From Streptomyces griseorubiginosus (GTDB lineage Bacteria; Actinomycetota; Actinomycetes; Streptomycetales; Streptomycetaceae): 52,680 nucleotides of DNA. The notes beneath the pieces were generated by a model. The model worked only from the letters and a program-made list of their open reading frames with translations. It did no database searches and was not told the DNA's origin. Shown here piece by piece: positions 44,047 through 51,661 of the stretch. The translations under genes and the position numbers were made by a program. Location of the stretch: NCBI RefSeq assembly GCF_017614965.1, contig NZ_WVUG01000023.1, forward strand, positions 1-52,680. The letters run 5' to 3'. Positions within the stretch are counted from its first letter, which is position 1. Every line of letters begins with the position of its first letter.

Positions 44047-44774
44047 GCAGCACCATCACGACGGAGCCCCGCCGTCGGACCGGGGTCGTCGTCGAGCAGG
44101 TGGTACGGCAGTTCGGTGACCGTCGCGTCCTCGACCGCCTCGATCTGACCATCGAGGAAGAGGAGTTGGTGATCCTGCTCGGCCCCTCGGGCTGCGGCAA
44201 GAGCACCCTGCTGAGGCTGCTCGCCGGCCTCGACCGGCCCGACGGCGGACGCGTGGAGGTCCCGGCACGGCGCGCGATCGTCTTCCAGGCCGACCGGCTG
44301 CTGCCCTGGCAGCGGGTGCTGCGCAACGTCACGCTCGGCCTGCACGGCCCCGACGCCGACCAGCGGGCCCGCGAGGTGCTGGCGGAGGTCGGACTCTCGG
44401 GCCGCGAGAAGGCCTGGCCCAAGGAGCTCTCCGGCGGCGAGGCCCAGCGGGTGTCGCTCGCCCGGGCACTGGTCTCCGAGCCCGAACTGGTGCTGCTCGA
44501 CGAGCCGTTCGCGGCCCTGGACGCCATCACCCGACTGCGCATGCACGACCTCGTACGCGCGCTGCGCAGCAAGCACCACGCGGCCATGCTCCTGGTCACC
44601 CACGACGTCGACGAGGCGATCGCCCTGGCGGACCGCATCGTCGTCATGAGCAACGGCCGCATCGGCAGCGCGCACACGGTGAGCCTCACCGCCGCGGACC
44701 GGGAGGCGAGCGTCGCCCGTGAGGAACTCCGCGCCCGGCTCCTGGACGACCTCGGCCTCGCCGGACAGCACTGA
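44043..44774 (+). CDS. ssuB: Sulfonate ABC importer ATPase
   Basis: 243 aa. Walker A GPSGCGKST, Q-loop VFQADRLLPWQRV, signature LSGGEAQRVSLARAL, Walker B LVLLDEPFAALD, H-loop THDVDEA: the nitrate/sulfonate/taurine ATPase subfamily. Overlaps ssuC by 4 bases. The binding-protein gene begins 45 bases later. Confidence 0.94.
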   Translation: MSSTITTEPRRRTGVVVEQVVRQFGDRRVLDRLDLTIEEEELVILLGPSGCGKSTLLRLLAGLDRPDGGRVEVPARRAIVFQADRLLPWQRVLRNVTLGLHGPDADQRAREVLAEVGLSGREKAWPKELSGGEAQRVSLARALVSEPELVLLDEPFAALDAITRLRMHDLVRALRSKHHAAMLLVTHDVDEAIALADRIVVMSNGRIGSAHTVSLTAADREASVAREELRARLLDDLGLAGQH

Positions 44775-44819
44775 CCTTCCCCAAAAAACCCTCACCCAGC
44801 ACAGAAAGCTCGACAGCCC

Positions 44820-45875
44820 ATGCGACAGAGAACGACCAGACTCATCGGCGCCATCGGTTCGCTCGCCCTGGCGGGCACCCTCGCCGCCTGCGGATCGTCC
44901 TCGGACTCCACCGCGCCGCTGAGCAAGGCCGTCGACGCGAGCGACGCCAAGCACCCCGAGTGGAGCAAGTACACCTTCACCATCGGCGACAACGGCGGTG
45001 ACGGCAGCCAGGAACTGGCGCGGATCACCGGCGCGTTCGACAGCGCGTCCTACAAGGTGAAGTTCGCCCGCTTCACCTACGGCCCGCCGCTCGTGCAGGC
45101 CGCCGCCTCGGGCGACATCGACCTCGGCAGCGTCGGCGACGTGCCGCCGATCACCGGCGCCGCGAAGGAGTACGGCTTCAAGGTCGTCGCGGTCAACCGC
45201 TCGCTCACGCCCACCCAGTCCAACGAGAACATCATCGTTCCCAAGGGATCGCCGCTGAAGTCGCTCAAGGACCTCAAGGGCAAGAAGATCGCCGTCCCGC
45301 AGGGCAGTTCGGCCCACGGCCTGGCCCTCAACGCGCTCAAGAGCGTCGGCCTCGGCCCCAAGGACGTGCAGCTGGTCTTCCTCGACCCGGCGGCCGGCGC
45401 CACGGCGTTCAACACCGGCAAGGTGGACGCCTGGTCGATCTGGAACCCCCAGTCCGCGATCGCGGTCAAGAACGGCGCACGCATTCTGGCGAAGGGCCTG
45501 CCGCCGATCGACCAGACCAGCAGCTACTACGTCGCCAGCGAGAAGTCGCTCAACGACAAGACCAAGCGGGCGGCCCTCACGGACGTACTGAAGCGCCTTG
45601 CCAGCGAGTTCGCGTGGGCGATCAAGCACGAGGACAAGTACGCCGAGGCGGTGTCCAAGGAGGAGGGCATCCCGCTGGACGACGCCAAGGCATCCCTCAA
45701 GACATTCGAGACCCGCGTGACACCGGTGGAGACGTCGGACATCGCGGCCGAGCAGAAGCTCGCGGACGCCTTCCTGGAAGCAGGCCAGATCACCAAGACG
45801 GTCGACGTCAAGTCGATCACCGACAACCTCCTCCCGGCCGGCTACGACAGCTCCAAGCTGAAGGTCACCTCATGA
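44820..45875 (+). CDS. ssuA: Sulfonate-type ABC substrate-binding lipoprotein
   Basis: 351 aa. Lipoprotein signal with lipobox LAAC (Cys24). Body: VKFARFTYGPPLVQAAASGDIDLGSVGDVPPITGAAKEYGFKVVAV and KGSPLKSLKDLKGKKIAVPQGSSAHGLALNALK, the SsuA/ThiY-type fold. The ligand is predicted to be an alkyl- or arylsulfonate or sulfate ester. ATG 44820 has only a weak GAAAG site. Its stop overlaps the next LLM gene's start (ATGA). Confidence 0.92.
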   Translation: MRQRTTRLIGAIGSLALAGTLAACGSSSDSTAPLSKAVDASDAKHPEWSKYTFTIGDNGGDGSQELARITGAFDSASYKVKFARFTYGPPLVQAAASGDIDLGSVGDVPPITGAAKEYGFKVVAVNRSLTPTQSNENIIVPKGSPLKSLKDLKGKKIAVPQGSSAHGLALNALKSVGLGPKDVQLVFLDPAAGATAFNTGKVDAWSIWNPQSAIAVKNGARILAKGLPPIDQTSSYYVASEKSLNDKTKRAALTDVLKRLASEFAWAIKHEDKYAEAVSKEEGIPLDDAKASLKTFETRVTPVETSDIAAEQKLADAFLEAGQITKTVDVKSITDNLLPAGYDSSKLKVTS

Positions 45876-47200
45876 GCGCGCCAGGACGTCAACTCCACCT
45901 CAACGCCTTCCTCATGGAGGCGGGCCACCACGAGGCGGCCTGGCGGCTCCCACACAGCAACCCCCGCGCCGACTTCGACCTGCGGCACTGGATCGAGCTG
46001 GCACAGCTCGCCGAGAGCGCCAAGTTCGACTCGCTGTTCCTCGCGGACGGCCCGGCCCTCATCGGCACCGGCGAGTTCCGGCCCCCGGGCCAGCTCGAAC
46101 CACTGACCCTGCTCACCGCGCTGTCCCAGGCGACCAGCAGGATCGGCCTCATCGCCACGGTGTCGTCGACGTACAACGAGCCGTACAACCTCGCCCGTCG
46201 CCTCGCCTCCGTCGATCACGTCAGCGGCGGCCGCGCCGGCTGGAACATCGTCACCTCGGCGGGCGCGGACGAGGCGGCCAACTTCGGCCTCGACGACCGT
46301 CCCGGACACGCCGAACGCTACGCCCGCGCCGACGAGTTCCTGAAGGTCGCCAAGGCGCTGTGGGACAGCTGGGAGTCCGAGGCCGTCGCCGCGGACAAGA
46401 GCACCGGGCGGTACGCCGACCCCGGGCTGCTGCACCGACTCGACCACCGGGGCCGGTACTTCAAGGTCGCGGGCCCCCTCAACGTCGAGCGTCCGCCACA
46501 GGGTTACCCGCTGCTCGTCCAGGCGGGCTCCTCGGAGGACGGCAAGGACTTCGCCGCCCGCCACGCCGAGGCCATCTTCACCGCTCACACGACGTACGAG
46601 CGCGCGGCCGCCTTCTACGCGGACATCAAGGCACGGACCGTGGCGGCGGGCCGCGACCCGGACGGCGTGATCGTCCTGCCCGGCATCGTCCCCTACATCG
46701 GGTCGACCGAGGAGGAAGCCCGGGCGCTGGCCCGGCAGTTCGACGAACTGCGCGTCCCCGAGTACGGGCTGCGTCAGCTGGCCGCCGTGTTCGAGACCGA
46801 GCCGTCGGTCTTCCGACTCGACGCCCCGCTACCGGACGTCATCCTGGCCAGGCCGAAGCTGGAGGGCTCGCAGTCCCGATCCGACCTGATCATCGAGCTC
46901 GCGGTGCGTGAGCAGCTGACGGTCCGGCAGATCATCTCGCGGCTCGGCGGCGGGCGCGGCCACTTCGAGTTCGTGGGCACGCCCGAGCAGGTCGCGGACA
47001 CGATCATCGCGTGGTTCGAGGGCGGTGCCGCGGACGGGTTCAACATCATGGCCCCCGCCCTGCCGTCGGGCCTTGCGGCCTTCGTCGAGCACGTGCTGCC
47101 GATCCTGCGCGGCAAGGGCCTGTTCCGTGAGGACTACGAGGGCACGACCCTGCGCGAGCACTACGGTCTCCCCGTTCCGGCGAACCAGTTCCATGGCTGA
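45872..47200 (+). CDS. NtaA/DszA-type FMN-dependent monooxygenase (sulfonate operon)
   Basis: 442 aa, same group as 39022-40422: LHLNAFLMEAGHHEAAWRLP, KFDSLFLADGPALIGTG, RRLASVDHVSGGRAGWNIVTSAGADEAANFGLDDRPGHAERY and YPLLVQAGSSEDGKDFAARHAEAIFTAH. ATG 45872 overlaps the ssuA stop. Direct coupling to the importer suggests it oxygenates the imported sulfur compound. It needs reduced flavin, and no NAD(P)H:FMN reductase is in the operon, making the downstream flavoprotein/ferredoxin pair notable. Confidence 0.93.
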   Translation: MSAPGRQLHLNAFLMEAGHHEAAWRLPHSNPRADFDLRHWIELAQLAESAKFDSLFLADGPALIGTGEFRPPGQLEPLTLLTALSQATSRIGLIATVSSTYNEPYNLARRLASVDHVSGGRAGWNIVTSAGADEAANFGLDDRPGHAERYARADEFLKVAKALWDSWESEAVAADKSTGRYADPGLLHRLDHRGRYFKVAGPLNVERPPQGYPLLVQAGSSEDGKDFAARHAEAIFTAHTTYERAAAFYADIKARTVAAGRDPDGVIVLPGIVPYIGSTEEEARALARQFDELRVPEYGLRQLAAVFETEPSVFRLDAPLPDVILARPKLEGSQSRSDLIIELAVREQLTVRQIISRLGGGRGHFEFVGTPEQVADTIIAWFEGGAADGFNIMAPALPSGLAAFVEHVLPILRGKGLFREDYEGTTLREHYGLPVPANQFHG

Positions 47201-47999
47201 CCCGCTGTCCGGGCCCGACCCGCTCGCGCCTCCCGCCGCTCCGTCTTCCCGGAGCGGCGGGAACCCGCCCGCCCTGCGGGTCGAGGGCCTGCGCAAGACC
47301 TACGAGGACGGCTTCACCGCCGTGTCCGGACTGGACCTGGAGATACCCGACGGCGCGTTCTTCGGGCTGCTCGGCCCGAACGGTGCCGGCAAGACCACCC
47401 TCATCGGCTCGGTGTGCAACATCGTCCGGCCCACGGCCGGCAGCCTCTCCGTCTTCGGCCACGACCACCGCAGCCGCCAGGCCCGCAGGCTCCTGGGCCT
47501 GGCCGCGCAGGACATCAACGTCGACCGGTTCCTGTCCATCCGCCAGATCCTGGTCTACCACGCCGGCTACCACGGCATCGGCCGCAAGGCGGCCGCCCGG
47601 CGCGCGGACGAACTCCTCGCCCTGTTCCGCCTCGACGACAAGGCCGACCAACGCGCCTACGAACTCTCCGGCGGCATGCAACGCCGCCTCGTCCTCGCAC
47701 GGGCCCTCATGCACCACCCCCGCCTGCTCATCCTCGACGAACCGACGGCCGGAGTCGACGTCGAACTGCGCTCGGAGATCTGGCGGGTCGTCAAGGGCCT
47801 CAACGCGGCCGGCACCACCATTCTGCTCACCACCCACTACCTGGAGGAGGCGGAGACCCTGTGCGACGAGATCGCACTGCTGCGGGCCGGCCGGATCGTC
47901 GACCGCGGCTCCTCCGCCTCACTGCTCCGGCGGTACGCGGCAAGGGACATCTCGGAGGTCTACGACCGGGTGATCACGGCTGAAGGGGTGGCCTCGTGA
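47193..47999 (+). CDS. ABC-2 type exporter ATPase
   Basis: 268 aa. Walker A LLGPNGAGKTT, signature YELSGGMQRRLVLARALMHHP, Walker B LLILDEPTAGVD, H-loop TTHYLEEAE: the drug/ABC-2 exporter class (DrrA/CcmA-like), not an importer ATPase. Its ATG lies inside the end of the LLM gene (8-base overlap) and its stop overlaps the permease start, so it truly belongs to the operon. Presence of an exporter in a sulfur-uptake operon is unexpected. Confidence 0.93.
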   Translation: MADPLSGPDPLAPPAAPSSRSGGNPPALRVEGLRKTYEDGFTAVSGLDLEIPDGAFFGLLGPNGAGKTTLIGSVCNIVRPTAGSLSVFGHDHRSRQARRLLGLAAQDINVDRFLSIRQILVYHAGYHGIGRKAAARRADELLALFRLDDKADQRAYELSGGMQRRLVLARALMHHPRLLILDEPTAGVDVELRSEIWRVVKGLNAAGTTILLTTHYLEEAETLCDEIALLRAGRIVDRGSSASLLRRYAARDISEVYDRVITAEGVAS

Positions 48000-48808
48000 G
48001 CAGCACCGGTACACCGGCCCCTCCGGCGTACGACGAGCCCTTCCGGTCGGAGCGCTCACCGTTCCTGTGGCTCCTGGAGCGCGAAGTCCTGCGCTTCCTC
48101 ACGATCTGGCGCTACAGCGTCGTCGGTCCGGTGCTGTCGACCGTGCTGTTCGTGGTCGTCTTCGGATCGGCTCTCGGCTCCCACGTCGACACGGTCGACG
48201 GCGTCGGCTACGGCAGCTTCATCGTGCCCGGCCTCTTCGCCCAGGCGATCGTCAACGTCGGCTTCTTCAACGGCACGACCAGCCTCTTCGAGGCGCGCAG
48301 GGACCAGTACATCGACGACGTGTTCGCAAGTCCCCTCAGGTGGTGGGAGATCAACGCGGCGCTCGTGGGCGGCGGCATCGCCCGCGGAGCCGTCGTGGGC
48401 GCGGGAGTCCTGGCGGTGGCCCTGCCGCTCACCCACGGCGGTGCCCCGGCCCGCCCCCTCGTCCTGTCTTTCGGCACCCTCGGGCTGCTCTTGGTCGCCG
48501 CGCAGGTCGGCGTGATCGCCGGCGCCCACGCCAAGTCCCTCGACCACGTGTACTCGATGGAGTCGATCATTCTGCTGCCGCTGGGCTTCCTCGGCGGCGT
48601 CTTCTACTCCGTGCACCAACTGCCGTCGTTCTGGGACGCCTTGAGCCACCTCGACCCCGTCTTCTGGCTGGTCCAGGTCGAACGGATCGGGTTCCTCGGC
48701 CAGGGCGACGTCGGCGCGGGCTGGGCGCTGGCCGTGGTCTGGACCCTCGCGGCGGCACTGACGGCCTGGTCGGCCGCGCTGTTCGCCACCGGCCGTCTCA
48801 AGCCCTGA
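47996..48808 (+). CDS. ABC-2 type exporter permease
   Basis: 270 aa with six predicted transmembrane segments: LREVLRF-like ERSPFLWLLEREVLRFLTIWRYSVVGPVLSTVLFVVVFG, YGSFIVPGLFAQAIVNVGFFNG, GFLGGVFYSVHQLPSFWDALSHLDPVFWLV. The start GTG 47996 overlaps the ATPase stop (GTGA). It forms a homodimeric-type exporter with that ATPase. The cargo is unknown; a desulfurised carbon skeleton or sulfite could be expelled, but that is speculation. Confidence 0.92.
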   Translation: MSSTGTPAPPAYDEPFRSERSPFLWLLEREVLRFLTIWRYSVVGPVLSTVLFVVVFGSALGSHVDTVDGVGYGSFIVPGLFAQAIVNVGFFNGTTSLFEARRDQYIDDVFASPLRWWEINAALVGGGIARGAVVGAGVLAVALPLTHGGAPARPLVLSFGTLGLLLVAAQVGVIAGAHAKSLDHVYSMESIILLPLGFLGGVFYSVHQLPSFWDALSHLDPVFWLVQVERIGFLGQGDVGAGWALAVVWTLAAALTAWSAALFATGRLKP

Positions 48809-48833
48809 ACCCGTACGGAAAGGAACGCGCGCC

Positions 48834-50438
48834 ATGACGAGCAACGACCCCGAACCCACCCTGAACACCGACGTGTTGGTGATCGGCGGTGGCCCCGCGG
48901 GCACCTGGGCCGCGATCAAGGCCGCCCAGGCGGGCGCCGACGTCGTCCTCGCCGACAAGGGCTACACGGGCACCAGCGGAGCGACCGCCTCCGTCGGCAC
49001 CGGCATCTGGTACGTCGACGACGTCCCCGAACTGCGCGAGGCCGCCATGGCGAGCCGCGAGGCACTCGGTGGTCATCTGGCCGACCGGGACTGGATGGCA
49101 CGCGTCCTCGACGAGACCCACGCACGCATGGACGAACTGGCCCGCATCCAGCGCTACCCGTTCCCGGTCGACAGTGACGGCCGGCAACTGCGCGGCGACC
49201 TCCAGGGCCCGGAGTACATGCGCCGACAGCGCACCCGGGTACAACGGCTCGGCGTCCGCGTCCTCGACCACACTCCGGCGCTGGAGCTCCTCACCGACAC
49301 GGACGGAGTCGTCTCGGGAGCGCGGGCGCTGGACCGTACGACCGGTGAGACCGTCCGTGTCCAGGCGGGCGCGGTCGTGCTCGCCGCCGGGGGATGCGCG
49401 TTCCGCTCCAAGACGCTCGGCTGCGACGTCAACACCGGGGACGGGGCGCTGCTGGCCGTCGAAGCGGGGGCGCGGCTGTCCGGGATGGAGTTCTCCAACG
49501 CCTACGCCATCGCACCGAAGGGCACGTCCCTGACCAAGACCGCCTACTACTCCTGGGCGACCTTCTACCGCGCCGACGGTTCGGTCCTCGACGGCGCGGG
49601 CAGCACCCGCGGCCGGTCGGTGATCGCCAAGACCCTGCTCACGGAGCCGGTGTACGCCCGGTTCGACCGGGCGGCACCGCACGAGCAGCGAGCGATGCGC
49701 AAGGGCCAGCCGAACACCTTCCTGGTCTTCGACCGGCTGGGCATCAACCCCTTCACCGACCTGTTCGAGGTCACCCTGCTCGCCGAAGGCACGGTACGGG
49801 GGACGGGCGGCGTACGCATCGCCGACCACGACTGCTCCACCGACGTCCCCGGTCTGTACGCGGCGGGCGACACCGCGACCCGCGAGCTGATCTGCGGTGG
49901 CTTCACCGGAGGCGGCAGCCACAACGCCGCGTGGGCGGTGTCCTCGGGCAGTTGGGCGGGCCGGGGCGCCGCCGGGTTCGCCGCCCGCCGGGGCCGTCCT
50001 GGGCGCGCACTGCGCGCCGCGGGTACAGCCGGTCTGCGCCCCACCGGTCCCGTGACCATCGGCCACCGCGAGGCCGTCGACGCCGTGCAGCGCGAGATCC
50101 TGCCGTACGACCGCAACTACCTGCGGCACGCGGACCGGCTGGAACCGGCGCTGCGTTCCCTGCACCGCACCTGGTCCGCGGTCCGTGAGGGGCTGGGGGC
50201 CGACGGCGAGGAGCTCTTCCGCGCCCGGGAGGCCGCCGCGATGGTCGCCCACGGGCGGTGGATGTACCACGCGGCGCTGCGGCGCACCGAATCCCGCGGC
50301 ATGCACAAACGAACCGATCACCCGGCGCTGGACCCGGCCCAGCACCACCGGCTGCTCACCGGCGGGCTCGACGAGATCTGGAGCCGCCCGGAGACGCCGC
50401 GGCGTCAACTGCTCGCGAACGGAGGCCGAGCCGCATGA
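48834..50438 (+). CDS. FAD-dependent oxidoreductase, AprA / fumarate-reductase-like
   Basis: 534 aa. FAD-binding Rossmann motif DVLVIGGGPAGTWAAIKAA (GGGPAG at 18-23), a second FAD contact GLYAAGDTA near residue 340 and GGFTGGGSHNAAWAV after it. The overall layout resembles the succinate dehydrogenase/fumarate reductase flavoprotein family, including the adenylylsulfate reductase alpha subunit. Its gene overlaps that of a dicluster ferredoxin (ATGA), as in an AprAB-type pair. The reaction is unknown; it could reduce or oxidise a sulfur compound or supply electrons to the operon's monooxygenase. Confidence 0.88.
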   Translation: MTSNDPEPTLNTDVLVIGGGPAGTWAAIKAAQAGADVVLADKGYTGTSGATASVGTGIWYVDDVPELREAAMASREALGGHLADRDWMARVLDETHARMDELARIQRYPFPVDSDGRQLRGDLQGPEYMRRQRTRVQRLGVRVLDHTPALELLTDTDGVVSGARALDRTTGETVRVQAGAVVLAAGGCAFRSKTLGCDVNTGDGALLAVEAGARLSGMEFSNAYAIAPKGTSLTKTAYYSWATFYRADGSVLDGAGSTRGRSVIAKTLLTEPVYARFDRAAPHEQRAMRKGQPNTFLVFDRLGINPFTDLFEVTLLAEGTVRGTGGVRIADHDCSTDVPGLYAAGDTATRELICGGFTGGGSHNAAWAVSSGSWAGRGAAGFAARRGRPGRALRAAGTAGLRPTGPVTIGHREAVDAVQREILPYDRNYLRHADRLEPALRSLHRTWSAVREGLGADGEELFRAREAAAMVAHGRWMYHAALRRTESRGMHKRTDHPALDPAQHHRLLTGGLDEIWSRPETPRRQLLANGGRAA

Positions 50439-50767
50439 TCGAGATCGTCGAGCCGGGTCGGTGCATAGCCTGCGACCGGTGCGTCGAAGTCTGCCCGACG
50501 CGTGTGTTCGACCGCGGCGCGGACGGCATTCCGGTGATCGCGCGGCAGGACAGCTGCCAGACGTGCTTCCAGTGCGAGGCGTACTGCCCGACCGACGCGC
50601 TCTTCGTGGCGCCGCTGGTGACCGCGGTCGCCGCCGACTCGCACTTCCGCGATGTGACCGAACTGGAGGGTTCGGGGCTGCTCGGCGGATACCGGCGCGA
50701 ACTCGGCTGGGGCAGGGGCAGGACGCTCGGCGCCCGCACGGCGATCGGACCGGAGTACCCGGACTGA
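50435..50767 (+). CDS. Dicluster [4Fe-4S] ferredoxin (AprB-like partner)
   Basis: 110 aa. Two cluster motifs: CIACDRCVEVCP (Cys10, 13, 16, 20) and CQTCFQCEAYCP (Cys41, 44, 47, 51). The C-terminal about 50 residues form a tail ending in TAIGPEYPD. ATG 50435 overlaps the flavoprotein stop. Electron carrier for that flavoprotein, probably as a tight complex. Last gene of the sulfonate operon. Confidence 0.93.
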   Translation: MIEIVEPGRCIACDRCVEVCPTRVFDRGADGIPVIARQDSCQTCFQCEAYCPTDALFVAPLVTAVAADSHFRDVTELEGSGLLGGYRRELGWGRGRTLGARTAIGPEYPD

Positions 50768-50803
50768 CCGGCCCGTGCCGACGTGACCTGCAAGGATGGC
50801 GTG

Positions 50804-51496
50804 GTGGAGCAACGACTGAGCCGACGGACAGCGTCAGAAGCAGTGCACGACCACGGCTGGCGCTACATCCTGGGCACCCTGCAGACGTCCGTCCCGGTCC
50901 GGTCCCTGGCCCAGGGAATCAGTGTGACGTCGGACGTCGTGGAGGTGTGCGGTGACGCTGCCGATCGGCATCTCCTGCTCGATGCCCGCCCCGATCGGGT
51001 CATGCTCACCCTGCAGTCCCGGGCCCACGCGGCGGTGACCGACCGGGACGTCGAACTCGCCCGTCGCATTTCCGCGACGGTCCGCGAAGCGGGGCTGCGG
51101 ACAGAGCCCGGGACCGGGACCGGCGCACAGCGGTCGGTGCAGCTCGTGGAGATCGCGATCGACGCGCTGGACATCGCCCGGATCCGGCCCTTCTGGAAGG
51201 CGGTCCTGGGCTATGCCGACGAACTGGCGGGCGCAGGACCGGAAGATCCCCTCGTCGACCCGTTCCGGGTCGGGCCCGCGGTCTGGTTCCAACAGATGGA
51301 CCGAGCACGCCCCCAACGCAACCGCATTCACCTGGACATCAGCGTTCCCCACGACGAGGCGCTCCTGCGCGTCGATGCCGCGCTGGCGGCGGGCGGTCGA
51401 CTGGTGTCCGCGACCCGTGCCCCGGCCTTCTGGGTCCTTTCCGACAGGGAGGGGAACGAGGCCTGCGTGACCACTTGGCAGGGCAGAGACGGCTGA
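50804..51496 (+). CDS. Degenerate pterin-carbinolamine dehydratase-like domain fused to a VOC domain
   Basis: 230 aa. Residues about 1-105 resemble 4a-hydroxytetrahydrobiopterin dehydratase (LTLQSRAHAAVTDRDVELARRISATV), but the expected HHPD catalytic stretch is replaced by RHLLLDARPD. Residues about 110-228 are a glyoxalase/VOC half (VQLVEIAIDALDIARIRPFWKAVLGY, NRIHLDISVPHDEALLRVDAALAAGG, WVLSDREGNEACV). GTG 50804 has AAGGA 7 bases upstream. 36 bases after the ferredoxin gene, so co-transcription is possible. Confidence 0.85.
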   Translation: MEQRLSRRTASEAVHDHGWRYILGTLQTSVPVRSLAQGISVTSDVVEVCGDAADRHLLLDARPDRVMLTLQSRAHAAVTDRDVELARRISATVREAGLRTEPGTGTGAQRSVQLVEIAIDALDIARIRPFWKAVLGYADELAGAGPEDPLVDPFRVGPAVWFQQMDRARPQRNRIHLDISVPHDEALLRVDAALAAGGRLVSATRAPAFWVLSDREGNEACVTTWQGRDG

Positions 51497-51661
51497 GTCA
51501 CTGTCACATGAGAATTCGTTCCCCTGCGAGTAAGGGCTTCACTCGACCGGCGTCATTTCCGTGCAATGCGCTTAAAGAATTCCTCTTGTCGCGGTGAGAG
51601 TTTCCTTGAAATGGGGCCGCGTCGGCGTCGCGGGGAGATGTCGTGACCAAAACTGCTGCGC

